From Verrucomicrobiota bacterium (GTDB lineage: Bacteria > Verrucomicrobiota > Verrucomicrobiia > Chthoniobacterales > UBA10450), in the NCBI GenBank assembly GCA_005887825.1, contig VBQC01000135.1:1-36399 (forward strand): a stretch of 36,399 nucleotides of DNA. The letters run 5' to 3'. Below the pieces are notes generated by a model that worked only from the letters and a program-made list of their open reading frames with translations, ran no database searches and was not told where the DNA came from. The stretch's first letter is position 1, and the number at the start of each line of letters is the position of its first letter. The translations under genes and the position numbers were made by a program. This document shows, one piece after another, positions 8,615 through 15,951 of this stretch.

Positions 8615-8968
8615 TTATTCGTTGATTGTGGGTGCTGGTGAGCTCGTTTTCAGATTCTGCCCCAGCACGCGTTGCGCTCTGCGCGATTCGAGTTTCACGA
8701 TCAGCAAATCGAAAACAGCCAGCAACAGTGCCGTCAGGGTCAACCATCCACAAACGATCCAAAATAGAATGAACCAGATTGGGCGCTCGCGTGGATTGAG
8801 CGTTGTTTGCAAAAATGTTGTTCCAGAAAACAGGAGGGCCAGCGCAACAAGAAGCAGAATAAACATCGTGTTACGCCGTGTCTGCTGATCTCGAATCACG
8901 CCGCGCGTTGCACGAGTGATGAACGAGGTCGTGGGCAGCGCCTTTTCGCTAGGAGAATTATTCGACAC
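8615..8968 (-). CDS. Small two-helix membrane protein, unknown
   Basis: I do not recognise a family. The 117-residue ORF starts at GTG 8968 (ATG 8866 is an alternative). It contains a basic, soluble N-terminal part (SFITRATRGVIRDQQTRRN), then two hydrophobic segments (MFILLLVALALLFSGTTFLQ and WFILFWIVCGWLTLTALLL) and a cytosolic-looking charged tail. It ends 4 bp before dgt on the same strand, so both are probably co-transcribed. Divergent from it is a methyltransferase gene, with a 73-bp gap holding both promoters. The helix pair and tight coupling make it likely to be real. Confidence 0.68.
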   Translation of the reverse strand: MSNNSPSEKALPTTSFITRATRGVIRDQQTRRNTMFILLLVALALLFSGTTFLQTTLNPRERPIWFILFWIVCGWLTLTALLLAVFDLLIVKLESRRAQRVLGQNLKTSSPAPTINE

Positions 8969-9041
8969 GGTTGACTGGATCTGCGAGCGCTGCGACGCTC
9001 GCTACTTGTCGATCTTACGATCCAAAAAAGCCAAATCAACC

Positions 9042-10067
9042 ATGCCAAAGAAAGCTTCTAAGAAAAAACAAGTCACTCCCGAACGTTTGATGGAACTTAG
9101 CTTCGCTTACGCACCGCCGCTGATCATCAGCGCGGGTGTGACCAACAAAGTTTTCGACTCGTTTGAAGACGGCGCGAAAACATCAGAGCAGGTTGCAAAA
9201 GAAACCGGGGCATCGGCGCACGCTCTGCGGATTTTAATGAATGCGCTTGTTGGTCTAGATCTTCTGAAGAAAAATAGGCAAGGGAAGTATTCGCTTACGC
9301 CGGAAAGCGCCGCCTTTCTTCTCAGCAACAAGCCGGGCACGCACGCAGGATTTTTTGGGACCATTGCGCCGCAGCTCATCTCACGATGGCTACAATTGTC
9401 CGACATCGTTCGCGAAGGTCGTCCGGCCGTCGCCGTGAACCAGGAGACCGAAGGCACGGAATTTTTCAGCCAGTTGGTAGAAAACATCATCCCGATGAGC
9501 TACCCGCCTGCGCAAAAGCTCGGCGATCACTTAAAACTATCGAAAGGGAGGAATGAAATTCGTGTTCTCGATCTGGCCGCTGGCTCCGGAATCTGGGGAA
9601 TCGCGCTCGCTGAAAGATCTCCGCGCGTGCGCGTGACCGCAGTCGATTGGGCAGGAATGATTCCGACGACCAAACGAATCACACAAAAGTTCGGCGTAGG
9701 CGATCGCTTTAATTATGTCGAGGGCGATATATTGGACGCGAATTTCGGCAGCGGCTACGACATCGCCACTCTCGGCCACATCTTGCACAGCGAAGGCGAA
9801 GAACGCAGCCGCAAGTTGCTTAAGAAAACTTTTCGCGCGCTCAAACCCGGCGGCGTGATCGCTATCGCCGAATGGCTCGTAAACGACGAGCGCACTGAAC
9901 CAGCGCATTCGCTCATGTTCGCCGTGCAAATGCTCGTGAATACCGAACGCGGCGACACTTTTAGTTTCAACGAGATCAAAAGTTGGCTTGCAGAGGCGGG
10001 TTTCAAAAAAGTTCGTAAACTGGAAGCACCGGGGCCTTCGCCGCTGATTCTCGCGACAAAGCCTTAG
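9042..10067 (+). CDS. SAM-dependent O-methyltransferase with winged-helix dimerisation domain
   Basis: The chosen ATG 9042 follows a 42-codon open extension that overlaps the divergent gene. The N-terminal part (residues about 10-100) is a winged-helix/dimerisation domain (FDSFEDGAKTSEQVAKETG, ALRILMNALVGLDLL). The C-terminal Rossmann domain has motif I VLDLAAGSGIWGIALAE, an acidic VTAVDW strand, GDILDANFGSGYD and LKPGGVIAIAEW. The layout is that of plant-type and hydroxyneurosporene/acetylserotonin O-methyltransferases (PF00891 type). Many bacterial members act on small aromatic or polyketide substrates. The neighbours do not reveal the substrate. The length of 341 residues is normal. Confidence 0.88.
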   Translation: MPKKASKKKQVTPERLMELSFAYAPPLIISAGVTNKVFDSFEDGAKTSEQVAKETGASAHALRILMNALVGLDLLKKNRQGKYSLTPESAAFLLSNKPGTHAGFFGTIAPQLISRWLQLSDIVREGRPAVAVNQETEGTEFFSQLVENIIPMSYPPAQKLGDHLKLSKGRNEIRVLDLAAGSGIWGIALAERSPRVRVTAVDWAGMIPTTKRITQKFGVGDRFNYVEGDILDANFGSGYDIATLGHILHSEGEERSRKLLKKTFRALKPGGVIAIAEWLVNDERTEPAHSLMFAVQMLVNTERGDTFSFNEIKSWLAEAGFKKVRKLEAPGPSPLILATKP

Positions 10068-10125
10068 ATGTCGATCTAACGGATTAGCCGTTCGCGTCGA
10101 ATCGCCTTCCCATGCGCCGACCGAG

Positions 10126-10620
10126 ATGCTTTCATTGCGGCAGATGAGAAAATCGAAAGCGAAACCGCGTAGAAAAATAAAGCCGGGCGCGGCCCCCAAA
10201 AATCTCGAGACGAATGTTCCTTACCGCAAACCTGCCCTTCGCAGCGAAGCGTTCGCCAGAGCGCTCATCAATGCAAAATCGTGCATTGATGATCGCGGAA
10301 GTCTGCAAGGGCTTTTCAATGAAGCAGCGCGAAAGGCAGCAGCCGTACCCAGAGAACCGTTTAAAGAGTGTTGGCCTTATCTTCAGACAATGCTGCGTTT
10401 AATTCGGGCGCACCATCGTGGCGAATACGACCAAGTTCCCGACGACGCGCTGTTATGGATTGTTGCTGCTCTCAACTACCTGGTCGATCCATTCGATTTT
10501 ATTCCGGACAAAACGCCGTTTCTTGGCTTTATCGATGACGCCACCGTCATCGAATTTGTTACAGACAAAACTCGCCAAACGCTGGATGATTTCATGACCT
10601 GGGAAACCGCAGCGCGATAG
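10126..10620 (+). CDS. DUF1232 (YkvA-like) membrane-associated protein
   Basis: The 164-residue protein has a Lys/Arg-rich start (RKSKAKPRRKIKPGAAPK) and a C-terminal DUF1232 domain: LLWIVAALNYLVDPFDFIPD followed by FLGFIDDATVIEFV. That D-x-x-P-D-x-x-P-x-x-G-x-x-DD pattern defines the family, which is widespread and of unknown function. ATG 10144 is an alternative start. It is convergent with pdhC, with only 11 bp between the two stops and no room for a terminator hairpin. Confidence 0.85.
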   Translation: MLSLRQMRKSKAKPRRKIKPGAAPKNLETNVPYRKPALRSEAFARALINAKSCIDDRGSLQGLFNEAARKAAAVPREPFKECWPYLQTMLRLIRAHHRGEYDQVPDDALLWIVAALNYLVDPFDFIPDKTPFLGFIDDATVIEFVTDKTRQTLDDFMTWETAAR

Positions 10621-10631
10621 ACCCACCCGAC

Positions 10632-11975
10632 TCAAACCATCAGGAGAGCCGGGTTTTCCAGAAGGTGGCGGAGTTCTTTCAGATACTCGGCGCCGAGCGC
10701 GCCGTCGATGACGCGATGATCGCAACTCATGATGAGCGACATGCGGTGGCCGACGACGATTTGGTCACAATCGTCGATCACGGGGACTTTCGTGATTTTG
10801 CCGACGGCTAGAATGAAACCTTGCGGTGGATTAATGACAGCGGAGAAACTGTCGATGCCCATCCCGCCGAGATTTGAAACAGTAAACGTGCCGCCCTGAA
10901 ATTCCTCCGGCTTCATCCGTTTGTTGCGCGCGCGATGCGCCAAATCCTTGGCCAGTTCGCTAATTTCGCGCAACGATTTGTTTTGCGCCGCGCGTATAAC
11001 CGGGGTCAATAATCCGTCTTCGATCGCGACCGCAATGCCGAGGTCAACATCTGCATACTGCACGATCGCATCGCCATCGAACGAAGCATTCGCTCGCGGC
11101 ACTTTTACTGCGGCTTGCACTGCTGCTTTCAAGACGAAATCATTTACGGTAATCTTCGCAGCTTCGGCACCTTCCCCTGCAGATTTCAATTCCTCGCGCG
11201 CTTCCATGAGGGGCCCGGCGTCGATTTCGATGTTTAGGTAAAAATGCGGAATCGGGCCAAGACTTTCGACGAGCCGCTGCGCGATGATTTTGCGCATGCC
11301 GGAGAGTTGAATACGCGCGCTTTCGCCGGCCTTGATGGCTGGAGCGGAAGGCTGCCGCGCGCCGATTTTTGATTTTGCCGCGGCGCGCACGTCGGTTTCG
11401 GTGACGCGCCCTTCCGGACCGGTTCCCTTTACGCTGGCAAGATCGACACCGAGTTCGGCCCCGATTCGGCGCGCGACTGGCGACGCTTTTACGCGCGCTT
11501 CTTGGGGTTGTGGTGGCGGCCGTGTCGGCTGCGTTGGTGCAGGCGACACGCCTGCCTCCACAGCTTTCTCTTTCTTTTCCTTCTTCGGCTCACCTTTCTT
11601 CTCGGGCTTCTTTTTTTCCTCTTCCTTTTTGGGCTCTTTTTCTTTCGCCTTAACCTCGTCGGGCTTCTCTTCCTCCTTCTCCTCTTCGACTTCCGGCTTT
11701 TCCTCTTTCCCTTTTTCTTCTTCCTTGGGCGCTTCCTCGCCCTCTCCACCGATGAATGCGATTTTGTCGCCGACGTTTACCTTGCCGCCTTCTTCGACAT
11801 AAATCTCGGCAAGCGTTCCATCTTCGGGCGACTCCCATTCCATCGTCGCCTTGTCGGTCTCGATCTCGGCCAGCACTTCGCCGGCCGAAACGTTGTCGCC
11901 CTTCTTCTTTTTCCACGCGACGAGGGTGCCCTCGGTCATGGTGTCGCTGAGTTTGGGCATTTGAATCTCAGGCAT
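10632..11975 (-). CDS. pdhC: Dihydrolipoamide acetyltransferase (E2) of pyruvate dehydrogenase
   Basis: The 447-residue E2 core transfers acetyl groups from lipoamide to CoA. Residues 1-80 form one lipoyl domain (MPEIQMPKLSDTMTEG, with the lipoylated Lys in EIETDKATMEWES). Residues about 155-200 form the E1/E3-binding domain (VKASPVARRIGAELGVDLAS, KGTGPEGRVTETDV). The catalytic domain ends in SCDHRVIDGALGA with the active-site His. The linker (about 80-145) is an unusual run of Lys and Glu instead of the Ala/Pro-rich kind. A 17-bp palindrome (GCAGGCGACACGCCTGC, 11539-11555) sits in the coding sequence just after it. The gene lies 83 bp after pdhB. The E3 gene is not in the window. Confidence 0.96.
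   Translation of the reverse strand: MPEIQMPKLSDTMTEGTLVAWKKKKGDNVSAGEVLAEIETDKATMEWESPEDGTLAEIYVEEGGKVNVGDKIAFIGGEGEEAPKEEEKGKEEKPEVEEEKEEEKPDEVKAKEKEPKKEEEKKKPEKKGEPKKEKKEKAVEAGVSPAPTQPTRPPPQPQEARVKASPVARRIGAELGVDLASVKGTGPEGRVTETDVRAAAKSKIGARQPSAPAIKAGESARIQLSGMRKIIAQRLVESLGPIPHFYLNIEIDAGPLMEAREELKSAGEGAEAAKITVNDFVLKAAVQAAVKVPRANASFDGDAIVQYADVDLGIAVAIEDGLLTPVIRAAQNKSLREISELAKDLAHRARNKRMKPEEFQGGTFTVSNLGGMGIDSFSAVINPPQGFILAVGKITKVPVIDDCDQIVVGHRMSLIMSCDHRVIDGALGAEYLKELRHLLENPALLMV
11539..11555. repeat. In-gene palindrome in the pdhC linker
   Basis: GCAGGCG-ACA-CGCCTGC is a perfect 7-bp stem with a 3-bp loop inside coding sequence, encoding part of EAGVSPAPT. A related motif (CAGGCACGCCTG) occurs near the end of pdhA at 13095-13106, encoding part of AEAGVPDT. 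Both lie in low-constraint stretches. They could be remnants of an inserted palindromic repeat, or chance. Confidence 0.4.
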
Positions 11976-12058
11976 GGCGGGAAAGAAAGTGAATATTGAT
12001 CAGTGAATGGTGAAGAGAGCGGCTCCTGAAATTTGAAGTCTGAAATTAGAAGCCTGTT

Positions 12059-13042
12059 TCATGCGTAACAAACCCTTTTCACCGCAGCGATGACTTTGTC
12101 TGCGTTTGGCAAAACCGCTTTCTCGAGGCGCTCGTTATATGGCATCGGCACATCTTCTTGTGATACGCGGATGATGGGGGCGTCGAGTTCGTCAAAAATG
12201 TTTTTTTGAATCCGGTAGCAAACTTCCGCGCCCACGCCACAAAACGGACGGTCTTGTTCGACAATCACGACGCGATGCGTTTTCGCCACGGAATCGAAAA
12301 TCGCTTTCTCATCCAGCGGCTTGATTGAGCGAAGATCGACAATCTCGGCCGAGATGTCTTCCTCTTCGAGTTGGGCCGCGACCTTCAGCGCGAGCGGCAC
12401 CGTTTGCGCGTAACATATAACCGAAACGTCGTTGCCTTCGCGCTTCACTTCCGCTTTGCCAAGAGGAATGAGCAGCTCTTCGTCCGGCGGTTCGACCATT
12501 CCCTTCGAGCTGTAGAGCAGTTCTGCTTCCAAGACGAGCACCGGATTATTGTCGCGCACGGCTGTTTTCAGCAACCCTTTCGCGTCGCGCGGCGTGGCCG
12601 GTGTGCAAATTTTCAATCCGGGCGCGTTTGCATAAAGCGGTTCCGTCGCGTGCGAATGGGTCGCGCCGAGCTGATGCGCAGGTCCGTTGGGGCCACGGAA
12701 TGTGATCGGGATATTGAATTGGCCACCCGACATCGTAAACATGTTTGGCGCGTTGTTTACCACCTGGTCGAAGGCAACAAGCGAAAAGCTGAACGTCATG
12801 AATTCGATGATTGGGCGCAACCCAACCATTGCCGCCCCCACTCCCAGGCCCGCAAATCCGTTCTCGCTGATTGGAGTGTCGACGATCCGCCGTGGCCCAA
12901 AGCGCTGAAGCAAACCGTGGCTTACCTTGTAAGCGCCCTGGTATTCGGCAACCTCTTCGCCCATCAGAAAAACATTCGGATCCCGCTCGAGTTCTTCGGC
13001 GAGCGCTTCGTTGAGTGCCTGACGATAAGTAATTTCCCTCAT
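12059..13042 (-). CDS. pdhB: Pyruvate dehydrogenase E1 component, beta subunit
   Basis: The 327-residue protein forms the E1 heterotetramer with pdhA and helps bind thiamine diphosphate. It has the family start MREITYRQALNEALAEELER, the ThDP-contacting Glu region VFLMGEEVAEYQGAYKV, DTPISENGFAGLGVGAAM, MTFSFSLVAFDQVVNNA, and the C-terminal domain EIVDLRSIKPLDEKAI. The ATG overlaps the pdhA stop by four bases (ATGA), showing translational coupling. Length is standard for the alpha2-beta2 type. Pyruvate is the most likely substrate given the DUF6580-pdhA-pdhB-pdhC order. A branched-chain keto acid enzyme is less likely. Confidence 0.95.
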   Translation of the reverse strand: MREITYRQALNEALAEELERDPNVFLMGEEVAEYQGAYKVSHGLLQRFGPRRIVDTPISENGFAGLGVGAAMVGLRPIIEFMTFSFSLVAFDQVVNNAPNMFTMSGGQFNIPITFRGPNGPAHQLGATHSHATEPLYANAPGLKICTPATPRDAKGLLKTAVRDNNPVLVLEAELLYSSKGMVEPPDEELLIPLGKAEVKREGNDVSVICYAQTVPLALKVAAQLEEEDISAEIVDLRSIKPLDEKAIFDSVAKTHRVVIVEQDRPFCGVGAEVCYRIQKNIFDELDAPIIRVSQEDVPMPYNERLEKAVLPNADKVIAAVKRVCYA

Positions 13043-14082
13043 CCTGCAGTAGCTCCCGACTCTTTTGGCGCAGATTCTTCCCGTTTCGACGTGTCAGGCA
13101 CGCCTGCCTCTGCTGCTCCGTTGGCGTAAGTATAATCGTATAGTTTGTCGAGTGGTGGCTCCGGGCTTTTCTCGGCAAACTTCACGGCAGCAAGCACTGT
13201 TTCCTTCGCGCGCTTGTCGAGCAGGTCGAACTGTTCGTTCGTCAATCTTCCCTCGCGCGTGAGCTGTGCACGCAAACGCGTGATTGGATCATCGAGACGA
13301 TATTTCTCCAGTTCCTGCTTGGTCCGGTAGCTCGCGGGATCCGACATCGAGTGTCCGCGATAGCGATAAGTGCGCACTTCCAGGAAAGCTGGATGCGACT
13401 CTTTCCGAATGGAATCCACAATCTCAGCGATCTTGTCGCGCACCTCGCGAAAGTTCATTCCATCGACAATTTCTCCGGGAATATCGTAACCCTCCGCCCG
13501 ATCGACAATCTGCTTGAGCGACGTCGATCTCTTCACCGAAGTACCCATGGCGAACAGGTTATTTTCGCAAATAAAAACGATCGGCAATTTATACAGAGCG
13601 GCAAGATTCAATGCTTCGTGGAAGGATCCTTGATTGATTGCGCCGTCACCGAAAAAGCAGAGCGTGACACGATCTTCGCCCCGGTACTTGATGGCAAAAG
13701 CCATTCCAACCGCCAGTGGAACGTGAGCGCCGACAATGGCGTGACCACCGTACATGTGATGTTGCCGGTCAAAGAAATGCATCGAGCCACCCAGGCCGCG
13801 GGAGCAGCCAGTTTCTTTTCCAAAAAGCTCCGCCATGCATGCGTTCGCGCTCGTGCCGCGAGCAAGCGCGTGAGCGTGATCGCGGTAAGCGGTAATGATG
13901 TAATCATCGTCACGCACGGCCGCAACGGCACCGGTCACGACCGCTTCCTGGCCGATGTAAAGGTGACAAAAACCGCCGATCTTCTGCGCTTGATACTGCT
14001 GACTGGCGCGTTCCTCGAAACGCCGGATCAACAGCATCAGCGAGAGCATCTCGACTTCGTCGCGCTGCTCCAGCGGCTGCAT
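13039..14082 (-). CDS. pdhA: Pyruvate dehydrogenase E1 component, alpha subunit
   Basis: The ORF track extends to 14400, but that part overlaps the DUF6580 gene in another frame. ATG 14082 (MQPLEQRDEVEMLSLMLLIR) sits 5 bp after the DUF6580 stop and gives about 347 residues, a normal length. Visible features are GGFCHLYIGQEAVVTG, YRDHAHALARG, GGSMHFFDRQHHMYGGHAIVG, and the ThDP/Mg motif GDGAINQGSFHEALNLA with the later YRYRGHSMSDPASYRTK phosphorylation-loop region. The C-terminal 30 residues (EAGVPDTSKREESAPKE) are a hydrophilic tail containing a short palindrome. It overlaps pdhB by four bases. Confidence 0.95.
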   Translation of the reverse strand: MQPLEQRDEVEMLSLMLLIRRFEERASQQYQAQKIGGFCHLYIGQEAVVTGAVAAVRDDDYIITAYRDHAHALARGTSANACMAELFGKETGCSRGLGGSMHFFDRQHHMYGGHAIVGAHVPLAVGMAFAIKYRGEDRVTLCFFGDGAINQGSFHEALNLAALYKLPIVFICENNLFAMGTSVKRSTSLKQIVDRAEGYDIPGEIVDGMNFREVRDKIAEIVDSIRKESHPAFLEVRTYRYRGHSMSDPASYRTKQELEKYRLDDPITRLRAQLTREGRLTNEQFDLLDKRAKETVLAAVKFAEKSPEPPLDKLYDYTYANGAAEAGVPDTSKREESAPKESGATAG

Positions 14083-14087
14083 GGCGG

Positions 14088-14669
14088 TCAAGCCGTGCGC
14101 GGAACCGCGGCGCGCGAGCCCTCCGCGCTTCGGCCAAGGTTCGTCGAAAGAACAAACAGCAGAGTGAAGAGAAGATCGCTGATGAGTGAATTGCGGAAAA
14201 ACATCCAGCTGGGCGTCGCGCTGTACTGAGGCAATCCCACCGTAAGCGCCTGAATCAGTCCTCCCAAATTTTTCGCGTAACCTGGGTCGCTCAACCAGGA
14301 GAACGCGTTCGTGATCGCGTAAAAAATTGTTGATCCAACGATGGAAGCCGGCAAAAGCGTCTTCAGCGATGCCCGGTTCTGCAAGAGAAGTCCGACACAT
14401 CCGATCAACGCGAGCGCGAAATAACGAATGAAGATTTGCGGGTCGAGCAACGGGGCTCCGTAACGAAAATTAATTACCGCGTCGGAAATAAAAAGCGTAA
14501 CGAGCGGCACCGAGAATTTGTATTTCTTTGGAAAGTACGCTGCGCTACAGAGCGCAATTGCCGCGAGCGGCGCGAAGTTGGAAAGCCAGCTGGCGCCGGA
14601 ATGAATCAAGAGCCCCGTCGTCACGCGATAAAAGACGGCCGAAAAAACGAGGAGAAGAGCGGGAATCAT
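14088..14669 (-). CDS. DUF6580-type multi-pass membrane protein (possible transporter component)
   Basis: The 193-residue protein has about five or six hydrophobic segments. Its features resemble the DUF6580 family: an N-terminal LVFSAVFYRV, SNFAPLAAIALCSAAYF, VPLVTLFISDAVINF, then SIVGSTIFYAITNAFSWLSD and a WMFFRNSLISDLLFTLLFV end. The fold resembles small-substrate energy-coupling (S-component-like) membrane proteins, but that is an inference. It ends 5 bp before pdhA, so it is probably the first gene of the pdh operon. A vitamin role (for example thiamine) would make sense beside a ThDP enzyme, but nothing in the sequence proves it. Confidence 0.75.
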   Translation of the reverse strand: MIPALLLVFSAVFYRVTTGLLIHSGASWLSNFAPLAAIALCSAAYFPKKYKFSVPLVTLFISDAVINFRYGAPLLDPQIFIRYFALALIGCVGLLLQNRASLKTLLPASIVGSTIFYAITNAFSWLSDPGYAKNLGGLIQALTVGLPQYSATPSWMFFRNSLISDLLFTLLFVLSTNLGRSAEGSRAAVPRTA

Positions 14670-14713
14670 TCGGAAGAATCTATCCGTCCCGTGCGATATG
14701 CAAAGGGCATTTA

Positions 14714-14796
14714 CTGTAGCCGCGTCTCTGTGAGACGCGCGGCGCGCGCGTTACAAACACATCAGCGGCGCGCTTCCCAAAGGGAAGCCGCTACAG
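14714..14796. repeat. Palindromic repeat family A, copy 3
   Basis: This 83-bp element begins CTGTAGCCGCGTCTCTGTGA and ends GGGAAGCCGCTACAG. The middle (GCGCGCGTTACAAACACATC) matches copy 2 in direction. It begins 4 bp after the rpsT stop and lies upstream of the DUF6580-pdh operon. It could serve as an rpsT transcription end, but it lacks a T-run. Confidence 0.8.
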
Positions 14797-14800
14797 CGGA

Positions 14801-15049
14801 TTATTTGGCACCCGCGAGCGCTTTGTTAAGCCGCGTCTTGCGACGCTTCGCGGTGTTTCGATGAATGATCCCGCGCTTGGCGGCTTTGTCGATTGCTGAG
14901 ATCACCGCGCGGATTTGATCCGACCCGGGGCTCGCCGAGGAGCGAATCTGCTTCTGGATGCTGCGCAGACGTGTCACCACGCTGCGATTATGAAGCGATC
15001 GCTTCACTGTCTGGCGGGTGCGCTTGGCAGCTGATTTCGTGTTGGCCAT
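14801..15049 (-). CDS. rpsT: Ribosomal protein bS20
   Basis: The 82-residue basic protein has the S20 signature (MANTKSAAKRTRQTVKRSLH, IDKAAKRGIIHRNTAKRRKT, ending LNKALAGAK). It binds 16S rRNA in the 30S subunit and forms a three-helix bundle. It is monocistronic here, with its own 98-bp upstream gap. A perfect TTGACA is present there on the minus strand, but no matching -10 box is obvious. Repeat A copy 3 follows the stop by 4 bp. Confidence 0.97.
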   Translation of the reverse strand: MANTKSAAKRTRQTVKRSLHNRSVVTRLRSIQKQIRSSASPGSDQIRAVISAIDKAAKRGIIHRNTAKRRKTRLNKALAGAK

Positions 15050-15147
15050 TACTTAGTCGAAAAATTTGTGAACGTGGACGCTCGCGGGCGCAGTCGCGGT
15101 TGTCAAGAGTCACTCGCACGGCGGGCAACTGCGGCGGCCGATAACTC

Positions 15148-15951
15148 TTAAGTGCGCGGATTGTTTTGGACGATTGCCGCGTCCTTGTTCAGCACCGGCG
15201 TCGTTTTGCGAGTCTGGCCTTTTTTTCGCTCTGCAGCGAGCGCTCCCGCCATTCGCATTTGCTCGGTCGTCAGTGAACCCGAAGCCGATGTGGGAGCAAG
15301 TTGCTGCTCCTCCTTTGCTTTTTCGGCTTGTACCATCAGCGTATTACTCGATTGTACCGGCGGCGCCTTTGGCGCTTTGGGCAAACGGTCGGAAATAATT
15401 TGTACAAGCGCTCCGAGCGGAACTTGATTGTATAGAGCGGCGATGTCGCCCGATTTCATCCTGATGCAGCCGTAACTGGCCGGCCGGCCGATTGTCTTCT
15501 CTTCCGGCGTGCCATGAATGTAAATACAGCGATAAAAGGCGCGCGCGTTTTGAGCTTCCAGCCCGCGCAACCAGATGATCCGCGTGATCACCGGATCGCG
15601 ACCTGGTGCATTTGGCGCAAGAATTTCCCCCGTAAACCGCCGATTATGGAACACCGCGCCGGTCGGTGCGTTGTCGCCGATTTTTTGTGCAACCATGAGA
15701 TAACCAAGAGGAGTTGTCATTCGCCCCAGAAAATCACCCAATCCGAACTTTGATGTGGAAACCGGGTACGTGGCCACCTTGGCGCCGTTCTCGAGAAGCA
15801 TCAGCTTCTGGTCGCGAACGCTTATTATCAGACGATGTGCAACGTCGAGTTGCGTGGCGAAGAGCGTGGGAGCAATCGAGATTAGACTGAAAATTAGCGC
15901 CAGTGGCCGAAACATGCGCAACTTCTTAACCGATAATTCGAGTTTTGTCAC
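15148..15951 (-). CDS. Exported L,D-transpeptidase (YkuD domain)
   Basis: The 267-residue protein starts at GTG 15951, which overlaps the stop of the upstream glycosyltransferase (GTGA). ATG 15915 (MFRPLALIFSL) is the alternative. Residues about 13-32 form a signal peptide ending SIAPTLFA. The YkuD domain follows, with the catalytic motif YIHGTPEEKTIGRPASYGC (nucleophile Cys in SYGCIRM). Such enzymes form meso-DAP-meso-DAP crosslinks in peptidoglycan or attach proteins to it in the periplasm. The C-terminal 70 residues are low-complexity and may be an extended tail. Coupling to a GT2 gene suggests a shared envelope role. Confidence 0.9.
   Translation of the reverse strand: MTKLELSVKKLRMFRPLALIFSLISIAPTLFATQLDVAHRLIISVRDQKLMLLENGAKVATYPVSTSKFGLGDFLGRMTTPLGYLMVAQKIGDNAPTGAVFHNRRFTGEILAPNAPGRDPVITRIIWLRGLEAQNARAFYRCIYIHGTPEEKTIGRPASYGCIRMKSGDIAALYNQVPLGALVQIISDRLPKAPKAPPVQSSNTLMVQAEKAKEEQQLAPTSASGSLTTEQMRMAGALAAERKKGQTRKTTPVLNKDAAIVQNNPRT

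Noticed and set aside
11502-11999. 165-residue Leu/Phe-rich plus-strand ORF opposite pdhC
   Set aside because: It is the antisense reading of the Lys/Glu-rich linker, so the hydrophobic runs are an artefact.
12371-13129. 252-residue plus-strand ORF opposite pdhB
   Set aside because: It is antisense to pdhB, with no recognisable domain.
14083-14400. N-terminal extension of pdhA in the ORF track
   Set aside because: It overlaps DUF6580 in another frame, and the E1 alpha family starts near MQPLEQRDEV at 14082.
15050-15147. Perfect TTGACA upstream of rpsT as a promoter
   Set aside because: The -35 box is perfect, but no matching -10 is found at 16-18 bp, so no promoter is claimed.
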